The translations under genes were made by a program, and so were the position numbers. Shown piece by piece: positions 1 to 9,175 of a DNA stretch of 64,000 bases. The stretch is taken from NCBI RefSeq assembly GCF_000231385.2, contig NC_018515.1, forward strand, positions 2,314,501 to 2,378,500, read 5' to 3'. Under the pieces are notes generated by a model, which saw only the letters and a program-made list of their open reading frames with translations, searched no databases and had not been told where the DNA came from. This DNA is from Desulfosporosinus meridiei DSM 13257 (GTDB lineage Bacteria; Bacillota; Desulfitobacteriia; Desulfitobacteriales; Desulfitobacteriaceae). How positions within the stretch are numbered: position 1 is the stretch's first letter; each line of letters opens with the position of its first letter.

Positions 1-1
1 A

Positions 2-1573
2 GTCTTTACAGACCCTTATTTAGATCAAGTGACAAAAGAGATGGCTGTGGCTGTTGCGATGCCAATAAAAGATACAACAGGAAAAACAAGTGGTGTAATC
101 AGTCAGGATATACTATTAAAAACTCTGGTGGCAAACGTTAGTGCTTTAAATTTGAATGGTGAAGGGAACGCCCTCTTAGTAGATAAGAAGGGGTTTTTAT
201 TAGCCTATCCAGATGTGGATGCCGTATCTACAAACATTTTTGAGAATCCTAAGCTGAAAGATATGTCTGTGATCCTAAAAGATGTTTTGGGGGAAAAGCT
301 AGGAATAAAAAACTATACTTACCAAGGGCAAGATATGCTGCTTGTGTATGATATTGTTCCTTCAACGGGATGGACACTAGCTATATCAATACCAGTTGAT
401 GTGATTAATAAACCTTTGGCAGATTTAAGATTGCTATTTAGCATGTTAACATTTGGGTTAGTCCTGCTTGTAGTTGGCGTGACATTTCTAATGGCTCGTA
501 AAATAACTAGGCCATTAGAAACTCTAAATAACAAAGCCAAATCCGTGGCAGAGGGTGATTTGACTGTTGAGATCGAGGTCGTGGGGAAAGATGAGAGTTC
601 CCAACTTGCCGATACGTTTAATGTTATGGTGAAGAATTTTAAAGTGATCCTAGTAGGAATAGTTAATAACTCTCAACAATTGGCTGCTTCAGCGGAAGAG
701 TTAACCGCTAGTGCAGATTCAGTTAGTGCATCAACTGAACAAATGGCATCTTCAGTTCAAGAAGTGTCCGATGGTGTAAACAATAAATTATCAGGGGTAG
801 AAGCCACAGCTGGTTCGGCTAAACAAGTTTCTATGCATATGGAGAAAATAACTAGAGATATCCAAAAAGTAACTGAAGGGTCACTTAGAACCTCTGAAAT
901 AGCAGCATCAGGAGATAACGTCGTTAAAAAAGCTATCAATCAGATGCAGTCAATAGGTACTAAAGTAAACGAAGCTTCAAAGGTAGTTAATGAGTTAGGT
1001 GGCAAATCTGATGAAATTGGGCAAATAGTATCGCTAATCACAAATATCGCCTCGCAAACTAATTTGTTAGCTCTAAATGCTGCCATTGAAGCAGCCAGAG
1101 CCGGCGAACAAGGTAGGGGGTTTGCAGTAGTTGCCGATGAAGTACGGAAATTGGCGGAGCAATCCAGTGATGCAGCAGGTAAAATTCGTAGTCTAGTCGA
1201 TGAGATTCAACACGAGACGACTAACGCTGTACAGACTATGCACGATGGTTCTTTAGCAGTCAATGAAGGTATTTCTATGGTTAATTCCGCCGGGGAAGCA
1301 TTCAAAGACATTGTACAAGGTGTCAATGATTTTTCGTTGTTAACTAAAACTGTAGTAGATGTAGTACGTGAAGTTAGTACAAGCACTGAAGCAATTGTTA
1401 ACTCAGTAATGGAGGTAGCGAATATCCCTAAAGAGATCGCTAGTAATTTAGAGGGCGTCGTAGCTGGGGCAGAAGAGCAAAGTTTTTCCATGGAGGAAAT
1501 ACGAAGGGCATCTAGCGAGCTAGCTAAAATGGCGATGGAATTTCAAACAAGTGTTGCCATGTTTAAATTGTAA
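2..1573 (+). CDS. Methyl-accepting chemotaxis protein, 5' end cut by window
   Basis: Membrane chemoreceptor that senses a small ligand outside the cell and signals to CheA/CheW. The frame is open to the left edge (it reads VFTDPYLDQ before the first possible GTG at 29), so the gene starts outside the window. In order from base 29: the C-terminal part of a dCache-like sensor (about residues 1-125), one transmembrane helix (about 134-155), HAMP (about 156-208), then the cytoplasmic signalling domain. The conserved hairpin tip, with [20 protein letters not shown] and the following [11 protein letters not shown], is clearly visible. No C-terminal CheR-docking pentapeptide is seen. The ligand cannot be inferred. 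Transcription probably ends at the hairpin at 1656-1700. Confidence 0.95.
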   Translation, partial: VFTDPYLDQVTKEMAVAVAMPIKDTTGKTSGVISQDILLKTLVANVSALNLNGEGNALLVDKKGFLLAYPDVDAVSTNIFENPKLKDMSVILKDVLGEKLGIKNYTYQGQDMLLVYDIVPSTGWTLAISIPVDVINKPLADLRLLFSMLTFGLVLLVVGVTFLMARKITRPLETLNNKAKSVAEGDLTVEIEVVGKDESSQLADTFNVMVKNFKVILVGIVNNSQQLAASAEELTASADSVSASTEQMASSVQEVSDGVNNKLSGVEATAGSAKQVSMHMEKITRDIQKVTEGSLRTSEIAASGDNVVKKAINQMQSIGTKVNEASKVVNELGGKSDEIGQIVSLITNIASQTNLLALNAAIEAARAGEQGRGFAVVADEVRKLAEQSSDAAGKIRSLVDEIQHETTNAVQTMHDGSLAVNEGISMVNSAGEAFKDIVQGVNDFSLLTKTVVDVVREVSTSTEAIVNSVMEVANIPKEIASNLEGVVAGAEEQSFSMEEIRRASSELAKMAMEFQTSVAMFKL

Positions 1574-1655
1574 AGTCGATTACATGATATTGTTACATTT
1601 TCTCAAAAGGGCCGTATGAAAACTTGGCTCCAAAAAATTTAAATGGTTATTTCTT

Positions 1656-1700
1656 AAAAGCGGTCTTTTTTCACTGTCGAGAGTGGAAAAGACCGCTTTT
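1656..1700 (+). repeat. Hairpin of repeat family A, possible terminator
   Basis: A 14-bp perfect stem (AAAAGCGGTCTTTT at 1656-1669 paired with 1687-1700) has a partly paired loop. It lies 83 bases after the chemoreceptor stop. The hairpin and the roughly 25 bases after it resemble 60012-60078 behind the xylulokinase gene: both read GGTCT..CACTGT.GAG.GTGGAA.AGACC, then TTTGC.T.GATGTTT. This may be a dispersed repeat used as a transcription terminator. Confidence 0.6.
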
Positions 1701-2044
1701 GCTTCGATGTTTTCAATTGTATAGAAGTGAAATGAAGGGATGTAAAACCAAGAAAGAATATAATACCTTCCGCAACCAAACCCGGTGTATGACGGTGGGA
1801 AACATCATAGGAAATGAAGAAATCGTTATAAAGGTGTAAATAAGGATTTAGACATATTAGTTAGAATAGCTCAATAATAAGCAAAAAAATCCCTATCATA
1901 ATGGACAATTAATGACTAAAATTATAAAAACCAACAGAATTCAAAAGAGTGTGAACTATATTAATCGAAGTTGAGGGTGTGAAAAAGCAAATCTAAGCAT
2001 GTACGGGTCAACGGGATGCTAAACAAAGATGAGGAGGAACTAAA
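1701..2044. other. Intergenic leader before the methyl-THF:corrinoid methyltransferase gene
   Basis: No convincing gene. A 71-codon open frame runs through the hairpin and lacks a ribosome-binding site. The last bases hold a strong Shine-Dalgarno sequence (GAGGAGG at 2031-2037) for the gene at 2045. I see no convincing cobalamin riboswitch motif. A promoter probably lies here but cannot be placed with confidence. Confidence 0.5.
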
Positions 2045-2848
2045 ATGCTAGTTGTTGGCGAGTTAATTAATGCTAGTCGCAAGGCCATAGGGGAGGCGAT
2101 CAGAGCACAAGATGCTGCTTATATCCAGAAGGTAGCAAAAGACGAGTTTGAAGCAGGAGCAGATTATATTGATGTGAACGCGGGGATTTTTGTCGGCAAA
2201 GAGCCTGAATACCTGCAGTGGTTGGTTAAGACAGTGCAGGAAGTAGTCGATGCACCTTGCTGTATTGACAGTCCGGATCCCAAAGCCATTGATGCTGCCT
2301 TGTCTGTGCATAAAGGAGTGGCTATGATAAATTCAATCTCCCTGGAGAAGGAACGATATGATGCTTTAATCCCGGTAGTTGCCGGAACAGACTTAAAGGT
2401 TGTAGCACTATGTATGAGTGATGAAGGAATGCCTGAAACCATGGATGCTCGGTTGAAAATAGCAGAGAAACTAATTGAAGGACTTGTTAAAAATAATGTT
2501 CCCTTAAACAATATTTATGTAGACCCCTTAGTGCAGCCAATCTCGACGAATAATACCTTTGCTGTAGAATTTATAAATTCAGTTGAAGCAATTATGACGC
2601 GCTTTAAAGGGGTACATACCATGTGTGGATTATCCAATGTATCCTATGGGCTGCCGGTTCGGAAATTCATGAACCAAGCCTTTGCCATTATGGCTATTGG
2701 TAAAGGCTTAGATGGTTTAATTATCAACCCCTTGGATAAGATGATGATGGCCAGTTTAGTTACAGCAGAGGCTCTAGCCGGTCGGGATAACTACTGTGTT
2801 AATTATCTCAAGGCCTATCGCAACAAGAAATTCGATTTCTTAGGTTAG
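2045..2848 (+). CDS. Methyltetrahydrofolate:corrinoid methyltransferase (MtgA/AcsE/MtrH-like)
   Basis: Cytoplasmic enzyme of the pterin-binding (DHPS-like) TIM-barrel family, which moves methyl groups between a corrinoid protein and tetrahydrofolate. The 267-aa length fits single-domain members such as AcsE and MtgA. Pterin-binding signatures include GADYIDVNAG near residue 38 and MCGLSNVSYGLP near residue 199. An ATG with GAGGAGG seven bases upstream fixes the start. With MtaC and MtaB just downstream, the likely role is to take the methyl group from methyl-MtaC to THF, feeding the Wood-Ljungdahl pathway. That role would replace the coenzyme-M-directed MtaA of methanogens. No MtaA-type (UroD fold) gene is present in the window. 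The specific partner is inferred from context. Confidence 0.88.
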   Translation: MLVVGELINASRKAIGEAIRAQDAAYIQKVAKDEFEAGADYIDVNAGIFVGKEPEYLQWLVKTVQEVVDAPCCIDSPDPKAIDAALSVHKGVAMINSISLEKERYDALIPVVAGTDLKVVALCMSDEGMPETMDARLKIAEKLIEGLVKNNVPLNNIYVDPLVQPISTNNTFAVEFINSVEAIMTRFKGVHTMCGLSNVSYGLPVRKFMNQAFAIMAIGKGLDGLIINPLDKMMMASLVTAEALAGRDNYCVNYLKAYRNKKFDFLG

Positions 2849-2961
2849 TTTTGCATGTCATAATCAAAGAAAGATTTAATGGGCTGTAACAAAATTGAAT
2901 TTGTTGACGGCCCATTTCTTTCAGACTTGTTGGCGAGAGCGAACTCCTTCAGCTAATCAAG

Positions 2962-3855
2962 TTAAACAAAAGCTGAAGCCAAAGCTTCTTTCTCTAAACC
3001 ATTACCTATAAAACTTACAATTCCGTCTGCAACTTCGCTGACTGCCATGATTGAATATTCTCCGGCAACATAATTAAACTCGAGGTAATGACTCCCCGAA
3101 TTAATAATACCTTTAACTCGAATAAGAGCTCCAAAATGACCATTTTTACACTTTTCCAAGATGCTTTTCAATTGATCAAGGCTTATGGTTTTTGTAGTTT
3201 TAAGTCCTAGGGAGTCAAAGTTATGGCTTAAATATTGTTTAGAACTATTTAATACACACTCACAACTACCATTGATTAATTCTTTTATATCTAGCGTCGA
3301 TAATTGTGCCCAATCTTTAGTGACAAGCTGGGCAGTTTCGTTGAGTGATTTTAATGAGTTCTCTACTTGAGTAAGCTCGTAGTCATTTACAAATTGTACT
3401 TTACTTAGCACCAAGGATGAGGCATGGCGGATTTGGTTCTTAAAGAATTCTGAGTAGCCCTGAATATTCTTTGAAAAGTTTTGCACATCAACGACAGTGG
3501 TGACTGAGTTTATAAAACATTTGCCGGAGACTTCAGAGTCTTTAAAGACGTCAAGGATCTCCTCCAAAACAAAGATCCCGGAGGGTTCGAAAATAATCCG
3601 ATCGATCTTCTGACTTAATAGATTTTTAAGAGTAAGCAAAAAATCTCCTTTAAGCTTGCAGCAAACACAGCCATTAGATAGTTCGTAAACTTCGAACCCT
3701 TCGATTTCCAGCAGCTCTCGATCTACGTTGACTTCACCAAAATCGTTTTCTATAAGGACGATTTTTTCACAGGTATCCAGTGAATGTAGGATCTTTTTTA
3801 CTAAAGTTGTTTTACCGGCTCCTAAAAATCCAGAAACAATATCAAATTTAACCAT
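2962..3855 (-). CDS. CobW/G3E-family GTPase, putative metallochaperone
   Basis: COG0523 GTP-binding protein of 297 aa. The Walker A motif GFLGAGKTT is at residues 9-17, followed by ENDFGEVNVD. The metal-binding CxCC motif (NGCVCCKLKG; C63, C65, C66) follows, and a CobW C-terminal region lies around residues 205-290. The start has a strong Shine-Dalgarno (ATAGGAGGATAAG) just upstream on the minus strand. The gene is transcribed against its neighbours and sits between the methyl-THF methyltransferase and mtaC. G3E GTPases insert or handle metals such as zinc, cobalt or nickel. Here the plausible clients are the zinc site of MtaB or corrinoid loading, but this is inference. It lacks a long His-rich stretch. 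Confidence 0.85.
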   Translation of the reverse strand: MVKFDIVSGFLGAGKTTLVKKILHSLDTCEKIVLIENDFGEVNVDRELLEIEGFEVYELSNGCVCCKLKGDFLLTLKNLLSQKIDRIIFEPSGIFVLEEILDVFKDSEVSGKCFINSVTTVVDVQNFSKNIQGYSEFFKNQIRHASSLVLSKVQFVNDYELTQVENSLKSLNETAQLVTKDWAQLSTLDIKELINGSCECVLNSSKQYLSHNFDSLGLKTTKTISLDQLKSILEKCKNGHFGALIRVKGIINSGSHYLEFNYVAGEYSIMAVSEVADGIVSFIGNGLEKEALASAFV

Positions 3856-4286
3856 TTATCTTATCCTCCTATAATCCCAAAATAGCATCAATTATCATTG
3901 ATGTAAGCGTAATGATAATTGCACAACTATACCATGGATTATTCTGTATTAATGGGGACATTTCGATTAGATTTACAGGGTTAGATAGTCCCATTTTCTC
4001 AGTTTTCATTAAAACAAACTCAAAAGAACAGGGAAAGATTTATCAAGATATAACAAAATAGTCCATGGTAAAGGAAGTCCTGAAAAGACTACAATAATAA
4101 CATGATAACAGTCAAAACATTTAGAACATTCAAACATCTAAAATCATTCTGGAGTAAGAATTAGAGCGAGGTGAAAAGGAATCAACTATTTAATTAGTGA
4201 CTTGGTAATCTCCTATTGCAAGCCTAACTGACTGAACCATGAGTTTAAACCAACAGTGAAGAAACGTATACAGAGGAGGATATATA
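3856..4286. other. Divergent intergenic region between cobW-like gene and mtaC
   Basis: About 430 bases without a gene. It must hold the promoters for the minus-strand GTPase and for mtaCB. A strong Shine-Dalgarno (AGAGGAGGATA, about 4271-4281) precedes mtaC. No clear terminator, riboswitch or long palindrome was recognised. The PocR-AraC regulator at 6632 is a reasonable candidate to bind here. Confidence 0.45.
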
Positions 4287-4922
4287 ATGTTTGATTTTTC
4301 TGGATTAAGCAATGCTGTCATTGAAGGTGACAGCGACCAAGTACAGGCAAAAGTTAATGCAGCCATCAATGCAAAGGTTGATCCTTTAGCAATCATTAAT
4401 CAAGGACTTATCGGAGGTATGAATGTCGTTGGACAACGTTTTAAGGTTAATGATATGTTTGTACCAGAAGTATTGATGTCGGCTCGCGCCATGAATGATG
4501 GTATCGAATTGGTTAAGCCATTACTGGCAGGTGGTGAAATGACCAATAGGGGTACAGTTATCATTGGAACGGTAAAAGGAGATCTGCATGATATAGGCAA
4601 GAGCTTAGTCGGTATGATGCTCGAATGCTCAGGATTTAAAGTGGTTGATTTAGGAGTTGATATTTCTCCCGAAGAGTTTATTAAGGCTATTAAAGAAAAT
4701 GACGGCAAGGTATTAGCACTTTCCGCCTTGTTAACAACCACAATGTTGTCCATGAAATCAACCATCGATGAATGTGTTGCTCAAGGTATGCGCAATGACG
4801 TTAAAGTTATTATTGGTGGTGCACCTATTTCTCAAGAGTTTTCCGATCAAATTGGTGCAGATGGATATGCCGGGGATGCTGCTGCTGCAGTTGAACTAGT
4901 TGCTAAATTATTGGCTTCTTAA
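4287..4922 (+). CDS. mtaC: Methanol-specific corrinoid protein MtaC
   Basis: Cytoplasmic B12-binding protein that carries the methyl group between MtaB and the THF-linked methyltransferase. The N-terminal four-helix cap (about residues 5-85) is followed by the Rossmann-like B12 domain. The base-off ligand motif DxHxxG is seen in GTVKGDLHDIGK, with His101 as the predicted lower cobalt ligand. The length (211 aa) is usual for short MtaC/MtbC/MttC proteins. It lies 24 bases upstream of mtaB, so the two are cotranscribed. Assignment to methanol rather than methylamines rests on the adjacent mtaB. A second paralogue is at 7992. Confidence 0.93.
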   Translation: MFDFSGLSNAVIEGDSDQVQAKVNAAINAKVDPLAIINQGLIGGMNVVGQRFKVNDMFVPEVLMSARAMNDGIELVKPLLAGGEMTNRGTVIIGTVKGDLHDIGKSLVGMMLECSGFKVVDLGVDISPEEFIKAIKENDGKVLALSALLTTTMLSMKSTIDECVAQGMRNDVKVIIGGAPISQEFSDQIGADGYAGDAAAAVELVAKLLAS

Positions 4923-4946
4923 ATATTATCAAGGGGAGGGAATATT

Positions 4947-6347
4947 GTGGCTAATCTTCAATTTACTGAACTTGCTTATACTGACTTGAATGAATTTATA
5001 TATGGTCAGGCTAAAAAGCCTGTCGTTTGCAGCAATGGTATGGTCATAGGTGGAGGTACTGTCTATCCGGAGGTAAATCTTACCTTGCCTACCATGTTAA
5101 TTGACAGAGAAACTATGCCCAAAGTACTATCCCAGTACGAAGAGATGATTCACGGGATTTGCTCAAAAGCCCATGAGCTTCATTCGCCAGGGATTATCAT
5201 TGAGATAGAACTGCTTCCTCCGTGTACCTTTAATCCTCAATGGGGGATTGATGTCACTAAGGTTGTTAAAGGTGTCATGAACGAGTATTATACAAAGTTT
5301 GGCCTGAAAAGTCTCTTGAGGATGACTGTTGTAGATGTTCGTGAAGGAAAAACCCTTACTCATATGTACAAGGGAGAACACTGGGATAATGTTGTTAATA
5401 CCTTCAGAGGGTGTGCTGAAGCCGGGGCTGACTTCTTGGCCATTGAATCCATTGGTGGAAAGCACCTCCACGATGAGGCAGTTATGAACTGTGACCTGCC
5501 TAAAGCTTTATTTTCTTTAGGGGTAGTAGGATGCCGAGATATGATCACTTTATGGGATGAAATTGTCAAGATCGCTGCTGAAACAAATTGCATTCCTTCC
5601 GGTGATACTGCTTGCGGCTTTGCTAATACTTCTATGGTCATGGCACACAAGAATTTTATCCCGAAGGTCTTTGCAGCGATTGACAGGGTTATGTGTGCTG
5701 TCAGAACATTAGTTGCCGTAGAGCGTGGTGCTATCGGACCTGATAAGGATTGTGGGTATGAAGGTGTCTACCTTAAGGCAATCACAGGAACACCCATTTC
5801 TATGGAAGGAAGAACGGCGGCTTGTGCTCACTCAAGTTCAGTTGGAAATATTGCTGCTTGCTTAGCGGACTGCTGGAGTAATGAGTCTGTAGAAAATGTC
5901 AGATTGTTAGGCGGAATGGCTCCTACTGTCTACATTGAACAGCTAATCTATGATTGTAGAATCATGAACGTAGCAACCTCTCGAGGCTCTGCTCTGGAAA
6001 TGAGGGATATTTTAGCTGAATCGGATAGAATGTATGATCCTCAAGCGTATGTCCTAGACCCTAAAGTGGTACTTAAGATCAGCCAAGAGATTGTTCAAGG
6101 AAAAACTCACTTTGAACGAACAAAAATTGCCGCTTCTGCTACTATTAAAGAATTGCGCTCTGCTTTCCAAGATGGTTTACTGCAATTAGATGCTAAAGAA
6201 TTAAAATACTTAGATATATTGGAAAAACAATTAAAATCTATTCCTGATGATGAAGCTGAATTTACAAAAATGATGCTAAAAAATAGTACTATTGATAAAT
6301 TCGACCCAGCAAAGTACGATTTTAACATCGACTCTGCGGCAAAATAA
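4947..6347 (+). CDS. mtaB: Methanol:corrinoid methyltransferase MtaB
   Basis: Zinc enzyme that cleaves the C-O bond of methanol and methylates the Co(I) corrinoid of MtaC. The 466 aa match the MtaB family. The zinc ligands known from Methanosarcina MtaB (Glu164, Cys220, Cys269) have counterparts at E167 (FLAIESIGG), C223 (GDTACGFANT) and C269 (DKDCGYEG). The GTG start follows AAGGGGAGGG at ideal spacing. It forms an operon with mtaC and ends at the terminator at 6416-6481. The activator (RamA/RACE type) needed to reduce inactive Co(II) is not in this window. A closely related methoxylated or other one-carbon substrate cannot be excluded from sequence alone. Confidence 0.94.
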   Translation: MANLQFTELAYTDLNEFIYGQAKKPVVCSNGMVIGGGTVYPEVNLTLPTMLIDRETMPKVLSQYEEMIHGICSKAHELHSPGIIIEIELLPPCTFNPQWGIDVTKVVKGVMNEYYTKFGLKSLLRMTVVDVREGKTLTHMYKGEHWDNVVNTFRGCAEAGADFLAIESIGGKHLHDEAVMNCDLPKALFSLGVVGCRDMITLWDEIVKIAAETNCIPSGDTACGFANTSMVMAHKNFIPKVFAAIDRVMCAVRTLVAVERGAIGPDKDCGYEGVYLKAITGTPISMEGRTAACAHSSSVGNIAACLADCWSNESVENVRLLGGMAPTVYIEQLIYDCRIMNVATSRGSALEMRDILAESDRMYDPQAYVLDPKVVLKISQEIVQGKTHFERTKIAASATIKELRSAFQDGLLQLDAKELKYLDILEKQLKSIPDDEAEFTKMMLKNSTIDKFDPAKYDFNIDSAAK

Positions 6348-6415
6348 TTTACTAGCAAGGTGAACGTTACAAATATTTTACCAAATATGAATGACTGACA
6401 GGTTAATTAGTTAAT

Positions 6416-6481
6416 GGCACCCTTATCTTTGGTTATTTACCCTTTGTACCGAAGATAAGAGTGCCCCTTTGAGTTTTTTTT
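6416..6481 (+). terminator. Rho-independent terminator after mtaCB
   Basis: The inverted repeat GGCACCCTTATCTTTGGT / ACCGAAGATAAGAGTGCC pairs over 18 bases with one mismatch and one wobble. It is followed a few bases later by a run of eight T (6474-6481). Confidence 0.85.
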
Positions 6482-6631
6482 AATTAAAGGTAAAAGGAAA
6501 TCTTTACTTGTGTTATAATATTAATAGAATATTTGCTTAATCTGCATTATCTTCCAAAAAAACTTGTATTCAAGAGTTGAATGAATAAGTATTTGCTCAG
6601 ATACGTGTAAACTGGATTTGGAGGTGGTAAT

Positions 6632-7951
6632 GTGAATCATAGTGATGTTAATCAAGACAAAAAGGTACAATGGCTTGAACAATTAGTTGGGCGAGACCTT
6701 TTAGACAAAATGCTGTGTTCATTTTCCAAGTCAACGGGATTAAAGGCAATTCTCGTTGACAACAAAGGAAATACGCTTATCTCTACTGATCATGCTATCA
6801 AGGACTGCGATTTTTGCCAAATGATAAAATCGGATAGCAATGGTGCTAAAAAGTGTCAGCGCTCTTATGCCCGAGCTTGTATTGAGGCCTCGAAATATGG
6901 AGAACCCTATATTTTTCGGTGTCACGCGGGTCTGATCATGTGGGCAGCACCTATTTTATTAGATGGATACGTAGGATCAATCATTTGCGGACAGGTTCTT
7001 ATGTGGGAACCAGAGGACTATTTTCTGGAAGAGATAGAGGAAATGGTAAAGGGGCTTCATATAGATATAGCTGCTGTCAAATGGTCAGCCTCTCAACTGG
7101 AGATTATGTCTAGTGACAAGGTGCAAGCGGCGGCTGACTTGTTGTTCGTTGTAGCTAACCAAGTCATGCAAAGTGGAATGACTGTCTTAGAGCAACGAAG
7201 GGAAATCGCCGCTCAACAAGCCAGATTAGCGGAAGAAATTCAAGCGCGCAAACGGGCAGAAGTTGCTATGAGTACAATTGAATCTAGAACCAACAGAATA
7301 AATTCCTTAGAAAAAGAGCAAGAACTTAGGACCATGGTGCGAAACGGAGAAAAACGAGCAGCTGAAAGACTTCTAGAAAAAATATTGGTAGATATATTCG
7401 CCAAAAACTCTAATCATTTAGATACACTGAAGACAAGAGTTATGGAGCTCGTCGTTATAATATCGAGGGCAGCAGTGGATGGGGGAGCTGAACTAAGTGA
7501 GGTGCTGCAGCTAAACGCCATATTTTATCAAGAATTGCATGATATTCCTTCATCAGATGAACTGTGCCTGTGGACCAAAAAAATGTTAGAGTCTTATATG
7601 AGCTACTTAGAGAGCAATAAAAATCAAAAGAACTTGCAAGCAATCCAGAAGGCTGCTGAGTATATTCGGAATAATTATCGCAATAAACTGACAATCGATG
7701 ATATTGCCCAGGCTGTTTATTTAAGCCCCTGCTACGTAAGCAGAATCTTTAAACAAGGTTTGGGTTGTACTCTAATGGAATATCTGACCCAGGTTCGGGT
7801 GGAGGAAGCAAAAACTATGCTGAAAAACCCCAAATATAACGTGATGCAAGTTGCTGAAGAAAGCGGGTTTGAAGATCCTGGATACTTTACCAGAGTCTTT
7901 AAAAAACTTGAGGGAGTTACACCCAGTCGGTTTAAACAACATGCTTTATAA
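6632..7951 (+). CDS. PocR-domain AraC-family transcription regulator
   Basis: Putative activator of the one-carbon genes. The PocR sensory domain (about residues 15-175) carries a Cys-rich core, CDFCQMI then KKCQRSYARAC, with C59, C62, C75, C83 and C97. A coiled-coil linker follows (about 185-250), then a helical region. A two-HTH AraC domain occupies about 335-438, with the signature DPGYFTRVFKKLEGVTPSRF. The start is GTG with GGAGGTGG upstream. PocR domains are known from propanediol regulators and are common next to corrinoid methyltransferases, where they are thought to sense a small alcohol or cofactor. Its place between mtaCB and a second mtaC suggests it responds to methanol. The exact ligand is unknown. 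Confidence 0.88.
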   Translation: MNHSDVNQDKKVQWLEQLVGRDLLDKMLCSFSKSTGLKAILVDNKGNTLISTDHAIKDCDFCQMIKSDSNGAKKCQRSYARACIEASKYGEPYIFRCHAGLIMWAAPILLDGYVGSIICGQVLMWEPEDYFLEEIEEMVKGLHIDIAAVKWSASQLEIMSSDKVQAAADLLFVVANQVMQSGMTVLEQRREIAAQQARLAEEIQARKRAEVAMSTIESRTNRINSLEKEQELRTMVRNGEKRAAERLLEKILVDIFAKNSNHLDTLKTRVMELVVIISRAAVDGGAELSEVLQLNAIFYQELHDIPSSDELCLWTKKMLESYMSYLESNKNQKNLQAIQKAAEYIRNNYRNKLTIDDIAQAVYLSPCYVSRIFKQGLGCTLMEYLTQVRVEEAKTMLKNPKYNVMQVAEESGFEDPGYFTRVFKKLEGVTPSRFKQHAL

Positions 7952-7991
7952 AAACACTTGATGACTAACATACTAAGGAGAGTGAGGGAGT

Positions 7992-8636
7992 ATGGTAAGG
8001 TCAGAATTGGAATTAGAATCAATCACCAAAGCTTTGATTAAAGGGCAAGCCAACCGAGTTAAGACCCTGACTCTTTTGGCTATTGAAAATGGTGTCAATG
8101 CGCAAAGGATTTTTCAACATGCCCTACTGCCTGGTATGCAAGCGATAGGCAGTCAATTTAGAGACAATACAATTTATATTTCTGATGTACTTATAGCTTC
8201 CAGGGCAATGCATGCAGGCTTGCATGTATTGAAACCTATTTTTTCGGAATCACAGCACTCCTCACTTGGTAAAGTGGTTATAGGGACTGTAGCTGGAGAT
8301 CTGCACGATATTGGCAAAAATTTAATCGTCATGATGTTTCGTGGCGCGGGGTTAGAAGTAATTGATTTGGGTATAGACGTTCAAACAGAGGAGTTTGTAG
8401 AAGCAGTAAACGAACATCATCCGGATATTTTGGCCATGTCTGCAATGCTTACGACGACGTTACCCATGATACCTGAAACAATCGGGGAGTTAGAACGTCA
8501 TAAGCTTCGCGATAGTGTTAAAATAATAATCGGCGGTAATCCTGCGACCCAGGATTTTGCCCAGGCAATTAAAGCAGATGGGTATGCAGGAGATGTGTTT
8601 AAAGCTGTTGATTTAGCATTGCAGCTTGTACAGTAA
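7992..8636 (+). CDS. Second corrinoid protein, MtaC-like, without adjacent methyltransferase
   Basis: A 214-aa B12-binding methyltransferase corrinoid protein and paralogue of the MtaC at 4287, with the same two-domain layout. The B12 ligand motif is in GTVAGDLHDIGKN, with His105 as predicted lower ligand. The ATG has AAGGAGAGTGAGG upstream, 40 bases behind the PocR-AraC gene, so the two are probably cotranscribed. It may serve MtaB as an alternative carrier, serve an enzyme encoded elsewhere, or act with the regulator as a methylation-state sensor. The last is speculation. An imperfect hairpin follows at 8688. Confidence 0.88.
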   Translation: MVRSELELESITKALIKGQANRVKTLTLLAIENGVNAQRIFQHALLPGMQAIGSQFRDNTIYISDVLIASRAMHAGLHVLKPIFSESQHSSLGKVVIGTVAGDLHDIGKNLIVMMFRGAGLEVIDLGIDVQTEEFVEAVNEHHPDILAMSAMLTTTLPMIPETIGELERHKLRDSVKIIIGGNPATQDFAQAIKADGYAGDVFKAVDLALQLVQ

Positions 8637-8687
8637 TGATTGAATAAATGTTGCTTATCGAATAATACGATATGTGCTTAGAATAGA

Positions 8688-8738
8688 GCTAGGAGAATCT
8701 TTACTTAGACTGAAGGGGACTCCTAGTTATTTTGTTTT
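8688..8738 (+). terminator. Weak terminator-like hairpin
   Basis: A 7-bp stem CTAGGAG (8689-8695) pairs with CTCCTAG (8720-8726) and is followed by the T-rich stretch TTATTTTGTTTTT. The loop is long, so efficiency is uncertain. Confidence 0.5.
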
Positions 8739-8760
8739 TGTGTGTTCGGGGGTGTGTTAA

Positions 8761-8955
8761 ATGAGATTACCAATTGCGGTTGCAATATATTTAGTAATAC
8801 CATTACTGATATTTTATAAATTAGTAATGAAGATACGGGTTAGAGATAAACATAGGGTAATTCTTTTCTTGGCTTTAATCGCAAGTTTTAGTATAGTAAC
8901 CTACTTCTTATTTCAATACATCGAATATCAGGTTAACGTGAATATAACGAAATAG
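8761..8955 (+). CDS. Small membrane protein of unknown function
   Basis: A 64-aa protein with two predicted transmembrane helices (about residues 5-21 and 31-52) joined by a short basic loop (KIRVRDKHR). The ATG has GGGGGTG upstream. No family recognised and no clear functional link to the neighbouring corrinoid gene. Coding status rests on the hydrophobic pattern and the ribosome-binding site. Confidence 0.6.
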   Translation: MRLPIAVAIYLVIPLLIFYKLVMKIRVRDKHRVILFLALIASFSIVTYFLFQYIEYQVNVNITK

Positions 8956-9175
8956 AGTAAGAACGGAATTTCATATATAAAAGAAATAGTCCTAAGACTT
9001 TAAAATTGCAAGATAATATCGTAATCCGTAATTTTGACGCTCAATAAATAATCTGTTTCCTGATTGTACGAAATATGGCCTGGTAAAAGTTTGGAATTTC
9101 GAGAAATACTTGTTATTTGAAGAATTCGAGATAATAAAAATATAGTTTATTGGTTATTAGAAGGGAGGCGTGGAA

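Noticed and set aside
1624-1839. 71-codon open frame on the plus strand
   Set aside because: It runs straight through the family-A hairpin, has no ribosome-binding site, and its translation shows no domain.
1840-2044. Cobalamin riboswitch ahead of the corrinoid genes
   Set aside because: Neither the B12-box nor the characteristic loop sequences could be seen here or at 3856-4286.
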